Of a DNA stretch of 21,823 nucleotides, positions 14,798-21,823 are shown piece after piece. The translations under genes and the position numbers were made by a program. The notes under the pieces are model-generated. The model saw nothing but the letters and a program-made list of their open reading frames with translations, was not told the DNA's origin and did not search any database. Location of the stretch: assembly GCA_964496275.1 (NCBI GenBank), contig CAZBYL010000042.1, positions 1 through 21,823 of the forward strand, given 5' to 3'. Every line of letters starts with the position of its first letter. The stretch's first letter is position 1. This DNA is from CAZBYL01 sp964496275 (GTDB lineage Bacteria > Synergistota > Synergistia > Synergistales > Synergistaceae).

Positions 14798-16326
14798 TAC
14801 GGTACTATCACACTACGGACATTAGAGCCGCCGATCAAATAGCGGTGGAGAAGTATGGCGTACCCTCTCTTGACCTCATGGAAAATGCCGGAGGTAACGC
14901 GGCGTCCCTGATTTTAGCTTCCTACCCGGACGCTCAAGTTTTTCTGGTGCTTGCCGGACCCGGGAATAATGGCGGAGACGGATTTGTTGCGGCGAGACAT
15001 CTTTGTGAAGCAGGTAAAAAAGTTCGAGTTATTACATCTGCAGCACAAGATAAATATAAAAACGATGCCCTTATAAATTTACAGCGTATTCTAAACTGCT
15101 ATTCTAACTGCGAAATTATGCTGTCATGTGATATTGCGGATAATGACCTGTTATCTATGATGCGGCAGAGCGATTTACTGATTGACGCTCTTTTGGGCAC
15201 AGGATCAAACGGAGCTCCCAGAGGAGAAACATTGAGGCTTATCTGCGCAGCAAGTGCAAGCAAAGTCAATTGTACAGTCTCTCTTGATATTCCAAGCGGA
15301 ATAGATCCCGAAGATGGAACTGCTTTTGTCCCAGCGATAAAAGCGGACATGACCGTTACCTTTTTGGCACCAAAGGTAGGAATGGCCAACAGCCCGGCAA
15401 AAGAACTTTGCGGGCTTATACGGGTTGCATCTATAGGAATCTCACCGGATTTAGTGTTGGACGGTAAAGATTACGTGGAGTGTTACTCAAAATCAGATAT
15501 TTCGGATTTGCTGCCCGATTTCGGAAGAGGAATACACAAGGGAAGCCGAGGGGGAGTACTGATATACGGCGGCAGCATGAATTATAGGGGCGCGCCGATA
15601 CTTTCTGCTTTGGGTGCTTTCCGCTCCGGAGCGGGACTGGTTGTGCTTGCCGTACCTGATTTTATGGTTGATATGGCCTCGATACTGCTGCCGGAAGCCG
15701 TCTTTTTGCCTTTGAAAACGGAAAACGGATGTGTTGTTTCCGATTGCGCTGTTCGCGAGCTCTCTCCCTGGCTTTCACGCTGTAATTCTGTTGTATTTGG
15801 TCCGGGATCCGGACGCGACATATCAGTTCGGGAAGTGCTGAGTTTTTTTCTGAAGAGTGTTCACCTGCCTATACTGATAGACGCGGACGGGCTCTTTCAC
15901 CTCTCACAAATAACTGCGCCCGTTTACAGAAAAGACGCCGTAATAACTCCGCACGTCGGAGAGGCCGCGCGTTTGCTCTGTACAGACGTCAGTGACGTAT
16001 CAGCAAACAGATCGAGTTCGGTTCGCAGACTTACAAAATTCGGAGGCACAGCTCTTCTCAAAGGAATGGGAACACTTGTTTTCGACGGTAGCACAATGAG
16101 GCAGGTTCTTGAAGGTTCTCCTGCTTTGGCCGTTCCAGGATCCGGAGACGTATTGAGCGGGGCAATAGGCGCGTTCCTGGCGGCCGGTCTCACACCTGCG
16201 GATGCCGCCATTGTCGGTGCCACAGCCCATGCGTGTGCCGGATCAAAAATAGAAAAACACTTCGGAATAAACGGAAACTTAGCAAGGGAGATTGCGGATG
16301 AACTGCGTAATGTGCTCAAACGGTGA
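14794..16326 (+). CDS. nnrD: Bifunctional NAD(P)H-hydrate repair enzyme (epimerase/dehydratase)
   Basis: Repairs hydrated NADH and NADPH: the N-terminal epimerase interconverts the R and S hydrates and the C-terminal dehydratase restores NAD(P)H using ADP. Of 510 residues, about 1-215 form the YjeF-type epimerase with AGPGNNGGDGFVAARHL (54-70), DALLGTG (131-137) and LDIPSGID (164-171). About 235-510 form the ribokinase-like dehydratase with HKGSRGGVLIYGGS (248-261), VFGPGSG (334-340), IDADGL (362-367), ITPHVGE (384-390) and the catalytic VPGSGDVLSGA (447-457). The fusion is common in bacteria. Coupled to acpS by a 4-base overlap, and overlapping tsaE by 29 bases. Confidence 0.95.
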   Translation: MIRYYHTTDIRAADQIAVEKYGVPSLDLMENAGGNAASLILASYPDAQVFLVLAGPGNNGGDGFVAARHLCEAGKKVRVITSAAQDKYKNDALINLQRILNCYSNCEIMLSCDIADNDLLSMMRQSDLLIDALLGTGSNGAPRGETLRLICAASASKVNCTVSLDIPSGIDPEDGTAFVPAIKADMTVTFLAPKVGMANSPAKELCGLIRVASIGISPDLVLDGKDYVECYSKSDISDLLPDFGRGIHKGSRGGVLIYGGSMNYRGAPILSALGAFRSGAGLVVLAVPDFMVDMASILLPEAVFLPLKTENGCVVSDCAVRELSPWLSRCNSVVFGPGSGRDISVREVLSFFLKSVHLPILIDADGLFHLSQITAPVYRKDAVITPHVGEAARLLCTDVSDVSANRSSSVRRLTKFGGTALLKGMGTLVFDGSTMRQVLEGSPALAVPGSGDVLSGAIGAFLAAGLTPADAAIVGATAHACAGSKIEKHFGINGNLAREIADELRNVLKR

Positions 16327-16795
16327 CTATAAAATAACAACGACATCCCCGGACGACACATATAAGCTGGGAAAAGTTCTCGGACATTCCTGCTATGCCG
16401 GTCTGACAATTCTTTTAAACGGAGGACTTGGCATGGGGAAGACGTGTATAACACAGGGTATAGGTGCCGCGCTTAACATAAAAAGAATAAAGAGCCCTAC
16501 ATTTATTATAGTGTCGGAACACGAAGGCAAAATCCCGCTGGCTCATGCCGACCTATACAGACTTGAGAGTTTTTCGGATGTTGACTCTCTCGATTTAGAA
16601 AGTTTTACGGAAATGGGCGGAGTGCTTGTCGTTGAGTGGGCAGAACGTTGGCAGAATCCTCCTTCGGAAGATTTATGGAGTATTGCCATCACCGAAGCTG
16701 AAAATAATGTTGAATCAAGAGAAATTGATATATCTGCGCTGGGAGTGAGAGCTAAAACTGCCCTTATTGAAGCGTTGAATAGCAATTTTAATTAA
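16298..16795 (+). CDS. tsaE: tRNA t6A biosynthesis ATPase TsaE
   Basis: P-loop ATPase needed with TsaB and TsaD to make N6-threonylcarbamoyladenosine at position 37 of ANN-decoding tRNAs. Of 165 residues, GGLGMGKT (42-49) is the Walker A motif. SPTF (66-69), HADLYRLE (83-90) and VVEWAER (about 113-119) are the other TsaE signatures. I chose the ATG at 16298 since AGGGAG (16285-16290) is 7 bases upstream. A TTG at 16292 and an ATG at 16310 are less well placed. It overlaps the end of nnrD and is followed 12 bases later by tsaB, its functional partner. Confidence 0.93.
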   Translation: MNCVMCSNGDYKITTTSPDDTYKLGKVLGHSCYAGLTILLNGGLGMGKTCITQGIGAALNIKRIKSPTFIIVSEHEGKIPLAHADLYRLESFSDVDSLDLESFTEMGGVLVVEWAERWQNPPSEDLWSIAITEAENNVESREIDISALGVRAKTALIEALNSNFN

Positions 16796-16807
16796 GAGGG
16801 GTTTAGA

Positions 16808-17470
16808 ATGATTGTTCTCGGAATAGATTGCGCTACAAAATGGACAAATGTAGGTATTGTTCAAGATGGAGTAATACTGTGTGAAATATCCATAGAACTT
16901 GCTCGTAAACAGGCTTCAGAACTGCCCATATTGGTTGAAAAAGCCTTGGCGGACAGTGCTGTACATTTGCCGGATATTGACCTCATCTCTGTTGCAAAGG
17001 GGCCCGGGTACTACACAGGAATAAGAACCGGCATAGCCTACTCAGCGGCGTTGGCGCGTGCTTTGGGCGTGAGAATAGTTCCCTTGTCAACTATGGAAAT
17101 TTTTGTACACGACCTAAAAAATACGAATAAATATATAGCGCCGATTCTAAAAGCCAGAAGCAAAAGTGTTTATGCCGCAATCTACGAATCGAACGGAGAA
17201 AACCTAAATGCAATAATGGAGCCGAGTTATATCTCTGCTTCACAATTTGCTGAAAAAATAGACGCATATCCTGATGCTGTCGTTGTAGGTACAGATAGAA
17301 ATTTATATCCGGAAATAATGCTTTTAAATAACAAATATCTCGAAAGACAATGTGCATGTGGTGGACAAACTGCATTATTAGGATATTTAAAATCCCAAAA
17401 CGCTGTTGCACCTTATAAAATAAAGGGTGAATATTTGCGCGAGCCGGACATCGGAGCGACTCAAGAGTAA
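16808..17470 (+). CDS. tsaB: tRNA t6A biosynthesis protein TsaB
   Basis: Inactive ASKHA-fold partner that heterodimerises with TsaD in t6A synthesis. VLGIDCATKWTNVGIV (3-18) is the opening phosphate-1-like loop and VAKGPGYYTGIRTGIA (about 62-77) the family signature (usually GPGSFTGLR). The 220 residues match the typical length. An AGAGGGG site lies before the ATG. It ends the acpS-nnrD-tsaE-tsaB cluster. RimI and TsaD, frequent neighbours, are not in the window. Confidence 0.93.
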   Translation: MIVLGIDCATKWTNVGIVQDGVILCEISIELARKQASELPILVEKALADSAVHLPDIDLISVAKGPGYYTGIRTGIAYSAALARALGVRIVPLSTMEIFVHDLKNTNKYIAPILKARSKSVYAAIYESNGENLNAIMEPSYISASQFAEKIDAYPDAVVVGTDRNLYPEIMLLNNKYLERQCACGGQTALLGYLKSQNAVAPYKIKGEYLREPDIGATQE

Positions 17471-17511
17471 ATTTATCATATTGTCAGAATATAAAGAATT
17501 TAATCTTTTCC

Positions 17512-17540
17512 TTGAATAAATACAATATCTTTGTCATAAT
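17512..17540 (+). promoter_or_regulatory. Possible promoter of the kor operon
   Basis: TTGAAT (17512-17517), 17 bases, CATAAT (17535-17540). A consensus-like TTGACA at 17574-17579 has no matching -10 at 16-18 bases. With the start near 17547, the leader would be about 70 bases. Confidence 0.45.
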
Positions 17541-17619
17541 AGTCAAAGGTATGCCAATCAAGGCTATTTGTGGTTGACAGACAAAATAGATTTGATGTGT
17601 GGGAAGGAAGGTGGGTTTT

Positions 17620-17820
17620 TTGGCGAAGATGTTCAACATCGAAGTTGTGGAGAAATGGTGCAAAGGATGTGGCCTCTGTATCGCTATATGCCCGAAGAAG
17701 GTTCTTGAACTTAACGATCATGTTAAGTGTGTTGCTGTCCGTCCAGACGATTGCATTGGTTGCCGCCAGTGTGAGAACGTGTGCCCGGATCTTGCAATAA
17801 CAGTTAAGGAGCGTGACTAA
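17620..17820 (+). CDS. korD: 2-oxoacid:ferredoxin oxidoreductase, ferredoxin-like delta subunit
   Basis: Small 2x[4Fe-4S] subunit that passes electrons from the TPP-containing subunits to ferredoxin. The 66 residues carry two classical clusters: Cys14, 17, 20 and 24 (CKGCGLCIAICP) and Cys45, 48, 51 and 55 (CIGCRQCENVCP), plus an extra Cys37. I chose the TTG at 17620 because AAGGTGG (17608-17614) precedes it and MAKMFNIEVVEKWCKGC is a plausible N-terminus. A GTG at 17599 would put the ribosome site inside the gene, and an ATG at 17629 is also possible. First gene of the operon, 2 bases before korA. Confidence 0.9.
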   Translation: MAKMFNIEVVEKWCKGCGLCIAICPKKVLELNDHVKCVAVRPDDCIGCRQCENVCPDLAITVKERD

Positions 17821-17822
17821 CG

Positions 17823-18953
17823 ATGCCTCAGGTTGAATTCTGGCAGGGCAACAAAGCCATTGCCATGGGCGCTATCGCTGCGGGATGCAGATTCTTTGGC
17901 GGCTACCCAATCACACCGTCAACAGAAATCATGGAAGTTATGTCAGAAGAGCTTCCCAGACTCAACGGCAAGTTCATGCAGATGGAAGATGAAATAGCAG
18001 GTATCGCAGCTACCATCGGCGCATCTATTGCCGGTATGAAGGCAATGACAGCCAGCTCCGGTCCCGGAATCGCGCTGAAACAGGAACTTCTCGGCTATGC
18101 TTATATAGCTGAAATTCCTTTGGTGCTTACAAACGTACAGCGCGGCGGCCCCTCGACAGGACTTCCGACAAAGGTCTCGCAGGCTGACGTAATGCAGGCA
18201 AGATGGGGCTGCAACGGCGACCACGCGACAATAGCTTATGCGCCCTGCTCCATACAGGAATGCTATACGACAGCAATCAAAGCTTTCAACATGGCTGAGC
18301 GTTTCCGCCAGCCGGTTATCATCCTTGCGGACGAAGTTATCGGTCACATGCGTGAAAAGATAACGATTCCGGAAGAAGGATCATTTAAGGTTGTTAACCG
18401 CAAAAAGCCGACAGTATCACCCGAAGAATTCGTCCCCTACCGTGCGGACGAAGACGGCGTGCCCCCGATGGCAGCATTCGGCGACGGATATCGTTGGCAC
18501 GTAACCGGACTTACAACAAACGAATGGGGCTTCCCGACAAACGAAGCACCCGATATCGACCTAAAAGCAAACCGCATAATCACAAAGGTTACACGTTTCC
18601 GTGATGAAATCGTGGAATGCAAAGAAGACTTCATGGAAGATGCAGAAATTGCCGTAGTGTCATACGGAAGCGTATCACGCTCCTCACTCCGCGCAATTCG
18701 CGAACTTCGTGAACAGGGTGTAAAGGTTGGTCACTTCCGCCCGCTTACAATATGGCCGTTTGCAGACAAAGAAATTGCAGAACTTGCCAAGAAAGTCAAA
18801 CGTATCATTGTTCCCGAACTTAACGCAGGACAGATGGTTCTTGAAGTTGAAAGAGCTGTCGCAGGCAGATGTGAAGTCATCGGAAAGAGCCTTATCAACG
18901 GTGAACTCTACAAGCCGGCAGAAATTATGTCCTTCATCAAGGAGGTGGCGTAA
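17823..18953 (+). CDS. korA: 2-oxoacid:ferredoxin oxidoreductase alpha subunit (KorA/VorB type)
   Basis: Pyrimidine-binding subunit of a CoA-dependent, ferredoxin-reducing 2-oxoacid oxidoreductase, probably oxidising 2-oxoglutarate to succinyl-CoA (or branched-chain 2-oxoacids if VorB-like). The 376 residues begin QGNKAIAMGAIAAGCRFF and continue with GYPITPSTEIMEVMSEEL (TPP pyrimidine domain, about 27-44). MEDEIAGIAATIGASIAG holds the glutamate that activates TPP, and VQRGGPSTGLPTKVSQADV is the family signature. A C-terminal transketolase-C-like domain runs from about 250. Substrate cannot be decided from these motifs. The gene uses many C-ending codons compared with neighbours outside the operon, suggesting high expression. 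Confidence 0.9.
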   Translation: MPQVEFWQGNKAIAMGAIAAGCRFFGGYPITPSTEIMEVMSEELPRLNGKFMQMEDEIAGIAATIGASIAGMKAMTASSGPGIALKQELLGYAYIAEIPLVLTNVQRGGPSTGLPTKVSQADVMQARWGCNGDHATIAYAPCSIQECYTTAIKAFNMAERFRQPVIILADEVIGHMREKITIPEEGSFKVVNRKKPTVSPEEFVPYRADEDGVPPMAAFGDGYRWHVTGLTTNEWGFPTNEAPDIDLKANRIITKVTRFRDEIVECKEDFMEDAEIAVVSYGSVSRSSLRAIRELREQGVKVGHFRPLTIWPFADKEIAELAKKVKRIIVPELNAGQMVLEVERAVAGRCEVIGKSLINGELYKPAEIMSFIKEVA

Positions 18954-18955
18954 CT

Positions 18956-19783
18956 ATGCCACGCGAAGATGTAAAAAAACTCTTACGTTCTAAGTTTATG
19001 CCCCATATCTGGTGCCCGGGCTGCGGACACGGTATTATCATGCACTCCATACTCCGTGCACTTGCCGACCTCAAAATCCCCAATGACCAGATATGCATTT
19101 CCTCCGGTATCGGCTGCTCGAGCCGTATGCCCGGATACATTGATGCCTGTACACTCCATACTGCGCACGGACGTTCACTTGCATTTGCGACCGGCGTTAA
19201 GATGGCTAACCCCAAACTCACGATCGTAAACGTAATGGGCGACGGCGACGGTACGGCAATCGGCGGAAACCACTTCATCCACGCTTGCCGCCGCAACATC
19301 GGTATCACGGCTGTTGTCATGAACAATAATATCTACGGAATGACAGGCGGACAGGCCTCACCGACAACACCGGAAGGCGCATTCGCTGCTACGGCACCCT
19401 ACGGTGCAATAGACCCAACGTTTGATATCTGCGAACTCGCCAAGGGCGCAGGCGCAACATTTGTTGCCCGCGTAACAGTCGCACAGCCGGCACTTTGCGA
19501 GCAGATACTGAAGAAAGCTATTGAGCATCAGAAAAAGGGCTTTGCTGTTGTAGAAATAGTCTCCTTCTGCCACACGCAGTTTGGACGCAAAAACAAGCGT
19601 AGCCGCCCGATGGATAACTTCAACTACCTCAAGGACAACTCTGTCATGAAGGCAAAAGCCGACACAATGACAGCAGAAGAATTGAAGGGCAAGATTGTTA
19701 TCGGCGAATTCGTAAATATCGAAGACGCCCGCGAATACTCCGAGCGCTATAACGTCGTCATCGAACGCGCTCAGAAAGCATAG
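18956..19783 (+). CDS. korB: 2-oxoacid:ferredoxin oxidoreductase beta subunit
   Basis: Binds the TPP diphosphate and forms the active site with KorA. The 275 residues have WCPGCGHG (19-26, cysteines for an iron-sulfur cluster), a further Cys54 in SSGIGCSSR, the TPP signature GDGDGTAIGG (95-104) ending in MNNNIYGMTGGQ (122-133), and SFCHTQFGR later. Lys/Asn/Arg-rich KNKRSRPMDNF precedes a C-terminal extension. It begins 2 bases after korA; the ribosome site is an AAGGAGGTGG within the korA end. Confidence 0.92.
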   Translation: MPREDVKKLLRSKFMPHIWCPGCGHGIIMHSILRALADLKIPNDQICISSGIGCSSRMPGYIDACTLHTAHGRSLAFATGVKMANPKLTIVNVMGDGDGTAIGGNHFIHACRRNIGITAVVMNNNIYGMTGGQASPTTPEGAFAATAPYGAIDPTFDICELAKGAGATFVARVTVAQPALCEQILKKAIEHQKKGFAVVEIVSFCHTQFGRKNKRSRPMDNFNYLKDNSVMKAKADTMTAEELKGKIVIGEFVNIEDAREYSERYNVVIERAQKA

Positions 19784-19796
19784 GGGGTTACGGATC

Positions 19797-20363
19797 ATGA
19801 GCGAACGTTATGAAATTCGTGTTGCCGGATCCGGCGGTCAGGGCGTAATCCTTGCCGCAGTGATCCTTGGTGAGGCCGCAGCGCTTAATACAGACGGTCT
19901 CAATTCTGTCCAGAGCCAGGCCTACGGACCCGAAGCACGTGGTGGTGCGTCAAAATCAGAAGTCGTCTACGACAGAGAAGAAATTGACTACCCCAAGGCT
20001 TCACATCCGAACCTTCAGATCATTCTTACACAGGCGGCCTGTGACAAATACATATCCGATACGGCAAAGGGCGCAATCGTTATACTTGACGATTTTTTTG
20101 TAACAAATCCCCCCAAGCTTGATGCGGAAGTATACCTTCTGCCGATCGTAAAGACGGCTCGTGAAGAACTCGGTCGTGAAATAGTCGTCAACATGGTTGC
20201 TCTCGGAACAGCAGCGAAGGCTCTTGAAGTAAAGAACCTCACAAAGCCCGAAGCCATCAAAAAGGCTATTCTTGACAGAGTTCCCAAGGGAACGGAAGAA
20301 CTCAACGAAAAGGCATTCGAAGCAGGTTACAGACTTATGTCTGAAGCTATGGCTGCGAGATAG
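19797..20363 (+). CDS. korC: 2-oxoacid:ferredoxin oxidoreductase gamma subunit
   Basis: The gamma domain of the 2-oxoacid:acceptor oxidoreductase family, possibly involved in CoA binding. The 188 residues open with IRVAGSGGQGVILAAVILGE (7-26), the hallmark glycine-rich stretch, and continue with SVQSQAYGPEARGGASKSEVVY, which matches the gamma subunits. It follows korB by 13 bases with a GGGGG-rich ribosome site. A terminator lies about 30 bases after the stop. The set korD-A-B-C is the four-subunit form of these enzymes. Confidence 0.92.
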   Translation: MSERYEIRVAGSGGQGVILAAVILGEAAALNTDGLNSVQSQAYGPEARGGASKSEVVYDREEIDYPKASHPNLQIILTQAACDKYISDTAKGAIVILDDFFVTNPPKLDAEVYLLPIVKTAREELGREIVVNMVALGTAAKALEVKNLTKPEAIKKAILDRVPKGTEELNEKAFEAGYRLMSEAMAAR

Positions 20364-20389
20364 CTTTTTCAAAAAAACAGCATTTTTAC

Positions 20390-20420
20390 AAGGACGGGAG
20401 ATTATTCTCTCGTCCTTTTT
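20390..20420 (+). terminator. Terminator of the kor operon
   Basis: AAGGACGGGAG (20390-20400) pairs with CTCTCGTCCTT (20407-20417), with one G-U pair, across a 6-base loop; five T follow (20416-20420). Confidence 0.9.
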
Positions 20421-20449
20421 GATATATGGACGAACTGGAGAGATCTGCA

Positions 20450-21811
20450 ATGCAGCAGGGAGAAACAATAAAAGCAACGGCATCAGCTCTTAATAATGAG
20501 GGCGAAGGTGTTATAAGGTGCGGAGATGAACATTTTGTTTTGTTTGTTCCGAATGCCCTCCCAGGAGAGGAAATTCTCTGCCGTGCCGTGAAAGTTAAAA
20601 AAAACTACGGAATAGGTAAAGTGCTGGAACGGTACAATGACTCGCCTGACAGGGTCGAGCCGATCTGTTCTCATTTTGGAAAATGCGGCGGATGTCAGCT
20701 CCAACACCTAAGTTACACTGCCCAAGTTAGTCTCAAACAGCAAACCGTAATTGATGCGCTTGCCAGAATAGGTGGTCTGGAAAATCCAATCGTTGACGAA
20801 TGTGTGCCCTCTCCCAAAGAGTGGGGATACAGAAATAAGGCGTCATTGCCGGTGCAATCGGAAAACACCTTTACATCCGGATTCTACAAACCGCGCAGCC
20901 ATGACATAGTGCCGTTTGACAAATGCCCCGTGCTGATGCCTGAACTTGAGCACTACATTAAATTGTTGCTTGCAGAATTAGTGTTGCTTGCAAAAGACAG
21001 CAAGAATGATAAAAACAATATTATTAAATTTATAAGACATATTGTTTTTAGAAGAGCCTCAAACATGCGGGAAACACTTTGTGCAATCATAGGAAGCTCA
21101 GATTTAAAAAAATTTGATGCAGAAAAACTGAATCGCATCATTCAGAAAATATCTCCTGAGATAAAGGGACTTATATACAATAAAAATACTTCAGACGGCA
21201 ACTTTATATGGGGCACTGAATTCCAAACTGTTTTTGGATGCAGGACAATAAAAGAAAAACTCTCTGATTACCTCTTTGAATTTGAAATATCATCGTTTTT
21301 TCAGGTCAACAGCGAACAGGCGATAAACATATACAAACACGCGGCAAAACTTGCTCTGGCAGATGCCCCTAATAAAGTCCTCGAACTATATTCGGGAGTC
21401 GGCAGCTTTACCTCATTCCTTGCAGACGGAGCAAAAAACATAACTGCCGTCGAAAGCTGGGAGCCGGCCGCAAAATATGCCCTAAGCAATGCAAGATTAA
21501 ATCATCAAAATAACATCACCCCATTCTCCGGAAGAGCCGAAAACATAATCACATCTCTTTCGGAAGAAAGTTTCGACGTTATCGTCCTAGACCCGCCAAG
21601 AACAGGTTGTGACGATGCCGTAATCAACACAATAATAAAAATAAACCCCGCCAAAATTGTATACGTATCCTGCAACCCCGCAACAATGGCAAGGGACATA
21701 AAAAAACTTGCAGCATCCGGCTACAAATTAAAAACCACCACCCCCTACGACATGTTCCCACAAACAGGCCACGTTGAGACGGTAGTATTGATGTCAAGGG
21801 TTGAGAAGTAG
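20450..21811 (+). CDS. 23S rRNA (uracil-5-)-methyltransferase, RlmD/RumA family
   Basis: SAM-dependent methyltransferase forming 5-methyluridine, in rRNA or possibly tRNA. Of 453 residues, about 1-60 form a TRAM RNA-binding domain. Cys73, 79, 82 and 159 (CSHFGKCGGCQLQ and DKCP) form the [4Fe-4S] site of RumA-type enzymes. LELYSGVGSFTSFLA is SAM motif I, LDPPRTGCDD is motif IV, and SCNPATMARD holds the nucleophilic Cys408. GHVETV holds the catalytic Glu443. RlmD, RlmCD and TrmFO-independent TrmA-like enzymes share these motifs, so the target base is not decided. I chose the ATG at 20450 since GGAG (20437-20440) is 9 bases upstream. The ATG at 20426 sits just after the kor terminator without a site. 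Confidence 0.92.
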   Translation: MQQGETIKATASALNNEGEGVIRCGDEHFVLFVPNALPGEEILCRAVKVKKNYGIGKVLERYNDSPDRVEPICSHFGKCGGCQLQHLSYTAQVSLKQQTVIDALARIGGLENPIVDECVPSPKEWGYRNKASLPVQSENTFTSGFYKPRSHDIVPFDKCPVLMPELEHYIKLLLAELVLLAKDSKNDKNNIIKFIRHIVFRRASNMRETLCAIIGSSDLKKFDAEKLNRIIQKISPEIKGLIYNKNTSDGNFIWGTEFQTVFGCRTIKEKLSDYLFEFEISSFFQVNSEQAINIYKHAAKLALADAPNKVLELYSGVGSFTSFLADGAKNITAVESWEPAAKYALSNARLNHQNNITPFSGRAENIITSLSEESFDVIVLDPPRTGCDDAVINTIIKINPAKIVYVSCNPATMARDIKKLAASGYKLKTTTPYDMFPQTGHVETVVLMSRVEK

Positions 21812-21823
21812 ATGGGTGAAAAG

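Noticed and set aside
17493..17509. AAAGA/TCTTT stem after tsaB as a terminator
   Set aside because: Five weak base pairs; too short to call.
17574..17579. TTGACA as the -35 of the kor promoter
   Set aside because: No -10-like sequence lies 16-18 bases downstream; the TTGAAT-N17-CATAAT pair fits better.
21812..21823. ATG just after the rlmD-like gene as the start of the next gene
   Set aside because: Only four codons are visible and there is no clear ribosome site, so nothing can be said.

Overview
The window looks like a chromosomal segment of a diderm anaerobe of the phylum Synergistota (Synergistetes). The best marker is the large extracellular protein at 11428-14169. It ends in a Gly/Ser-rich stretch, a GCNAGFA motif, a hydrophobic segment and a basic tail, which is the Synerg-CTERM sorting signal known from that phylum. 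An outer-membrane beta-barrel C-terminus (probably LptD) and a ferredoxin-linked 2-oxoacid oxidoreductase operon fit a diderm amino-acid-fermenting anaerobe. I cannot name the genus.

Layout. (1) 1-1468: 3' end of an lptD-like gene and ddl, converging on greA (minus strand) with a long symmetrical hairpin between them. (2) 2064-2571: a divergent regulatory region. It holds a greA promoter, a 54-bp dyad, a TTGACA-N17-TATAAA promoter and a complete threonine T-box leader whose specifier is ACC. (3) 2572-6803: thrC-thrB-lysC-asd, overlapping or nearly so, controlled by the T-box. lysC has an internal in-frame start with a strong ribosome site, predicting a separate regulatory beta subunit as in Bacillus. 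(4) 6932-10893: nif3-like gene, trpS, scpA, scpB, rluB. (5) 10894-14263: the accessory part, with a frameshifted remnant of an MFS transporter and the beta-helix Synerg-CTERM surface protein. (6) 14426-17470: acpS, nnrD/nnrE fusion, tsaE, tsaB. (7) 17620-20363: a four-gene ferredoxin oxidoreductase operon, kor type (D-A-B-C), closed by a terminator. (8) 20450-21811: an RlmD/RumA-type rRNA uracil methyltransferase.

How the genes work together. The T-box lets the charging state of tRNA-Thr(GGU) decide whether transcription continues into thrC, thrB, aspartokinase and aspartate semialdehyde dehydrogenase. Threonine shortage would therefore raise both the common aspartate trunk and the threonine end branch. 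Homoserine dehydrogenase, which joins them, is not in the window. The other blocks are housekeeping: cell wall and outer membrane, transcript elongation, chromosome segregation, rRNA and tRNA modification, cofactor repair and fermentative energy metabolism.

Most of the window is ordinary. The parts most worth a second look are the T-box with its divergent dyad, the internal lysC start, and the accessory island at 10894-14263. I found no CRISPR array, insertion sequence, tRNA or rRNA gene.
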